Below are positions 9,872 through 12,993 of a DNA stretch of 12,993 bases, piece by piece. The notes beneath the pieces were generated by a model. The model did no database searches, had not been told where the DNA came from, and saw only the letters and a list, made by a program, of their open reading frames with translations. Location of the stretch: assembly GCA_027575765.1 (NCBI GenBank), contig JANBPT010001176.1:1-12993 (forward strand), read 5' to 3'. The position numbers and the translations under genes were made by a program. Source of the stretch: Tieghemiomyces parasiticus. Its lineage: Eukaryota; Kickxellomycota; Dimargaritomycetes; Dimargaritales; Dimargaritaceae. Positions within the stretch are counted from its first letter, which is position 1; every line of letters starts with the position of its first letter.

Positions 9872-11338
9872 ATGGTCAAAGTTCACCTACCCGCCATTCT
9901 GGCGCTACTCAGCTTCCAGTAAAGCGGCACCATAGCGCGGAATGATCAAATGGTCGAGTTGTGTCGTAAACACGTGGATACGTCCACCACCAATCTCCTG
10001 CGTGTTCGCAAGCTGAAAACGGAAGATAACTATGCCTTGGGACAAAGTGTGAACCGCATCAACCTAGAGACAGCGCTGAGTGAGGGGCCCCTGAGTGAGG
10101 TCAGCGAAGAGGCACTCAATTACCGATGCGCGGAACTCGTCACCTGCGGGAAACCCATGTCCTTTTCTATCCCTAAACAGTCAGATACTGCACTTTACCT
10201 ACAAGTGGTAAGTAACAAACGTGCCGGTCGGTTAGGCTTTTCCAGGTGGGCGGCTTCTTGACCCATTCTCCAAACCTCGCCCACTAACTGACCACTCACT
10301 TCATTGTTATCATTACTTGGAAATCCTGAACTCGCCACTCGAAACCACTACCCAAACTGGTAAAAAATATTTACGAAATCTTGCCAGGCCGGAGATTACG
10401 AAAGAGACCCGACGGGCAAGGGGTACCGAACTAGCGTGGATGGCGCGCATCCGTTGTACGGACCAATGCTTTTGGAATGGTCTCTACGTCCCCAAACGCT
10501 ACTCAGTGCCCTCGAGCTCCATATCCTTTCCGAGGATACAAAGGCTAAGAGCCACCGGCAGACTGAGGCGATTATCCGGTTTGCCGGCTATCTGGCCGAT
10601 TGGCGCCAAGATTTCAAACTCGTCTCTTGGGACCGCCTGCACTTCGATATCCAAACGGAGATTTATCCTCTGCTCAGCTTTGTGGGCAACCCGAAGCGAC
10701 CCGAACTGGCCAAATACATCATCAAGTCGCTCCTCGACGGTCACCTCGTCAAGAACTATCCGGTAGCCACCAATGCCCGCAATACGTCGCCAGTAGCCGC
10801 CTGCATGGAATACCAGTTCGACAATGGCATCCCGACCTCGACACTCCCTTCTCGCGTGGCGGGACTGCTGACCGACGTGGCCATCATTGTTGCCCTACAT
10901 TCCGAGGTATGGGGGGTGCTCGATGTCATTGGAACGGCCAACCTATCAACGGATGAGCCTGACGACCATTTTAAACTGGCGGCGTGTGTTTTGCAGGAGA
11001 TGAAGGTTGACATGTCTCGAGCGCCGTTGAACAAGTACACTAGTCTCGCAGAAATCACCAAGGCCATCTCTAAGGGTAGTCTTATCTGTCAGGAGGTCAG
11101 ACCGCGTTATCGCAACGGCTTCATTACGCTCAACGAGATGGAGTTGCTTATCAGCATGCCCAACCACAACGACAAGACAAGCCCTGCTCCCCCTTCTCTC
11201 CCCTCTGCCCCCCATGTGGTGTCGGGGGATGATGACCTGACGGCGTACATGCTGGAAGACGACGACGATGGTTTTAGCGCTGGATGGGGTTCGGATAATG
11301 ACCTGTCAGACTTCGATGGCTCGGATGATGACTATTGA
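9872..11338 (+). CDS. Unrecognised protein with signal-peptide-like start, in-frame TAA, acidic tail
   Basis: I do not recognise the family. ATG 9872 sits in a strong context (ACCATGG) and opens MVKVHLPAILALLSFQ, a short signal-peptide-like segment. Codon 17 is TAA (9920-9922), and the same frame continues openly to the next ATG at 9950 and onward. Exon ends at 10207 before GTAAGT; intron 10208-10387 (180 bases, ends TTGCCAG, phase 0); last exon 10388-11338 ends at TGA. From M9950 the product is 402 aa; from 9872 across the TAA it would span 428 codons. The body has six cysteines and no transmembrane helix that I can see. It includes PTGKGYRTSVDGAHPLYGP just after the intron, a Pro/Ser linker, and a C-terminus of about 36 residues dominated by Asp. 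No splice option I tried removes the TAA and keeps the frame. It may be a nonsense mutation, a sequence error, a short upstream frame with initiation at 9950, or readthrough. The coding nature of the body is well supported; the start is open. Confidence 0.65.
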
Positions 11339-11688
11339 TTGAACCCCCAGTTAGCCGGCTCTGATGACTGTTGACTCGATTATGACCTGGCCATGTCTCG
11401 TCCGCCGGGACCGTCTTACCGAACCACACTGGTCAGTCCCGATTGCTCACCTCACCGGATTTACACATGTTGTATGGTGCCCGACTGTCGTTGTGTATCG
11501 TACGTAAGCCGCAACGGTCCAAAATGTTTGCGTTTGCTGCCCAGTCCTTTTACCGGGTCATGGCATGGAATTAGTCTTCCATTTGCTTTTTATATATCAT
11601 TGTGAATACACCAGATAATCTCTTTGCCTACCACCAGATAACGAACCGTGCTGCTATTGTGAGGGATTGGAGAAGGCAAAGCCCTGGT
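11339..11688. other. Convergent 3' spacer
   Basis: This lies between the stop codons of the plus-strand unknown gene and the minus-strand prefoldin gene. A TATATAT element at 11591-11597 resembles yeast-type efficiency elements for 3'-end formation on the plus strand. A 70-aa plus frame (11393-11605) has no recognisable feature and is taken as chance. No gene is seen. Confidence 0.5.
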
Positions 11689-12456
11689 CTATTTGGCGGC
11701 TGCCGTGGCGCTGGCGGACTTGTTTTGCTGGGAAATCTTGTAGTTCATAACGTCCACCACAACCTGTAGGTTATCCTGCTTGCCCGTGATGGTTGCTTGC
11801 AATTGATCAAGGTTCCCCTGGAGGTATTTAACCTTGCCCTCGTAGAACTTAGCGGCGTCGGCGGTGGACTAGATATAAGGTGAACCATACGGAGTTGTTT
11901 TTCCCCCTCCCCAAGGATTGACTTGAAGGTTAGATACCGCCCAAGTAATGATTTATGCGGGGCCACTGAGGTATGGCCGTACCTGATTGACAAGCCCTAT
12001 AGTTACCATCGGGAAGGTTAACCTACCTTTTCGGCGTAGTATCCCGTGCCGAGATCGACAATAACGGTCTTGACGTCCGTCAGCCTGCCCGGTACATAAA
12101 GCGAGGTGGTAAGCGGGATTAGGGTAGTAGCGTTCTCGGCGCTAGGGGTCAAGGCCTGGACGCTGTTGAGGCACTCCCGGAAGGTGGCCTGGGCCTTCTT
12201 AAGCTTGGCATACGAATTGGTCAGGTAGCCGATTTCCTAGCGAGGGCACGTACCGCGGGGGGGTGAGTAGGATAGAGGGCCGGTCGGAGTTGGTGAATAG
12301 ACACGGTGCGAGCCCTTCCCCGTGAGCAAAGGAGAGATTGGTGAGGGTCTACTTCCGTAAAAAACCTACCTCTTCCAGCTGAGACTTGACTTGCTGAAGC
12401 TGGGGCAGCGAAAGTTCCCCGAGGTCGAGGGTTGGCTGCTCGGCGGGGGTGGCCAT
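11689..12456 (-). CDS. GIM5: Prefoldin subunit 5 (alpha-type)
   Basis: Subunit of the hexameric cytosolic prefoldin chaperone, which delivers nascent actin and tubulin to the CCT chaperonin. Exons on the minus strand: 12456-12370, 12236-12027, 11868-11689; 158 aa. Introns 12369-12237 and 12026-11869 are both phase 0 with GTAGGT donors and CTAG acceptors. Exon 1 carries ELSLPQLQQVKSQLEE, the start of the first helix, and joins to EIGYLTNSYAKLKKAQATF. The beta-hairpin region has LIPLTTSLYVPGRLTDV and the alpha-prefoldin signature IVDLGTGYYAEK, which splices to STADAAKFYEGKVKYL. The second helix continues with LDQLQATITGKQDNLQ to the end. Length equals the family norm (about 150-160 aa). The coiled-coil, hairpin, coiled-coil order is complete. 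The identification rests on the restored frame at both joins. Confidence 0.95.
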
Positions 12457-12918
12457 GGTTTCGACAGATGCAAGAGGATTATGCCTCAGTGGGAGAGACT
12501 AGGGGAGGTGCAATCTAACTTAGAAGCGGAGGGAAGGAGGGGGAGGGGGGGGATGCAATGCGGTACAGTAGTGGAGATGAGGGACAGGCCCAGAGTCGAA
12601 TGCTGACGGCAAAGTTGGGCATCAAGTCGAACCGATCTTCAACTTCGACCGAAGGCCCAGTCGCTGGGCGGCGCTGTGGGCCATTTGGAGTCCTACTCCA
12701 GCCGGAGGTAATATCCGACCGCCCCCAAGCTTCCGCTCGCCTCTACATTACATTTTCCACCCAGGAAAGTTCGTGTCCGTTGACAGTAAAACGAGATGCT
12801 GCCGACCATTATCAAAGATACTTTAATTTATAAGTCAGGGAAGGTTGCCACACAGGCCGGGTCGACCAATGCGATAAGTAATGTCTACCGAGCCGGTGGA
12901 CATCGAGTGGTAGACGGT
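12457..12918. other. Promoter region of prefoldin 5 and 3' flank of the next gene
   Basis: It has a G-rich tract at 12531-12552 on the plus strand (C-rich on the prefoldin sense strand), about 75-95 bases before the prefoldin ATG. No TATA box is evident for the minus strand. Plus-strand frames at 12391-12606, 12558-12833 and 12796-12978 run against the prefoldin gene or through its promoter and show no family features; I take them as chance. Confidence 0.5.
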
Positions 12919-12993
12919 CTATTTACCAGTAACCTTCTTATAGGGATACTCAAGCTCGCGGTCTTTGCGGCGCCATAACATCTTGCGGGTCTT
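12919..12993 (-). CDS. Possible C-terminus of an unidentified protein (partial)
   Basis: From the right edge the minus strand reads an open frame of 24 codons ending at TAG 12921-12919. The peptide is basic and charged (KMLWRRKDRELEYPYKKVTG near its end) and looks like a real protein tail rather than a random frame. The distance to the prefoldin start (462 bases) leaves room for its 3' flank. The piece is too short to name a family, and it could be chance. Confidence 0.4.
   Translation of the reverse strand, partial: KTRKMLWRRKDRELEYPYKKVTGK

Noticed and set aside
10079..10107. A repeated CTGAGTGAGG with GGGGCCCC between the copies.
   Set aside because: It lies in coding sequence and simply encodes a LSEGPLSE repeat; no sign of a mobile or regulatory element.
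12796..12978. A 60-aa plus frame at the right end.
   Set aside because: It overlaps the more protein-like minus-strand tail (12993-12919) and has no supporting feature.

Overview
The window looks like nuclear DNA of a fungus. Three signs support this. (1) A divergent but recognisable Mdm12, a subunit of the fungus-typical ERMES complex, lies at the left end. (2) Genes carry several short introns (about 120-180 bases) with GTARG-type donors, CTAAC/CTAAT-like branch sites and YAG acceptors. (3) Coding sequence is GC-rich at third positions, while spacers are compact and more AT-rich. The divergence of the proteins would fit an early-diverging lineage, but I cannot fix the genus from sequence alone.

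Layout, left to right. Positions 1-722 (minus) hold the N-terminal half of MDM12, cut by the window edge. A 448-base divergent promoter separates it from a four-exon alanyl-tRNA synthetase gene (1171-4307, plus) whose product begins with an Arg/Ser-rich, mitochondrial-type leader. A 677-base spacer ends in a clear TATA box and a pyrimidine/CA-rich leader for a small secreted Ser/Gly/Thr-rich protein (5104-5517, plus). Convergent to it is a single-exon DEAD-box RNA helicase of the mitochondrial Mrh4/DDX28 type (5894-8131, minus). A 1.7-kb gene-free region follows, with a cluster of palindromes (8709-8883) and two nested stem-loops around a TATA box (9200-9328). Next is an unrecognised two-exon gene (9872-11338, plus) with a signal-peptide-like start, one in-frame TAA right after that segment, and a very acidic C-terminus. 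The last complete gene is a three-exon prefoldin subunit 5 (11689-12456, minus). The tail of another minus-strand reading frame may enter at 12919-12993.

Three of the four recognised genes serve mitochondria: Mdm12 (ER-mitochondria lipid transfer), AlaRS (tRNA charging) and the helicase (probably large mitoribosomal subunit assembly). MDM12 and the AlaRS gene share one divergent promoter region. Prefoldin 5 is a general cytosolic chaperone subunit for actin and tubulin. The two putatively secreted proteins are orphans to me. I saw no transposon, tRNA, rRNA or CRISPR array. The most interesting items are the in-frame stop between signal peptide and body of the gene at 9872, and the inverted-repeat-rich spacer before it. 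I did not find a convincing new multi-gene system.
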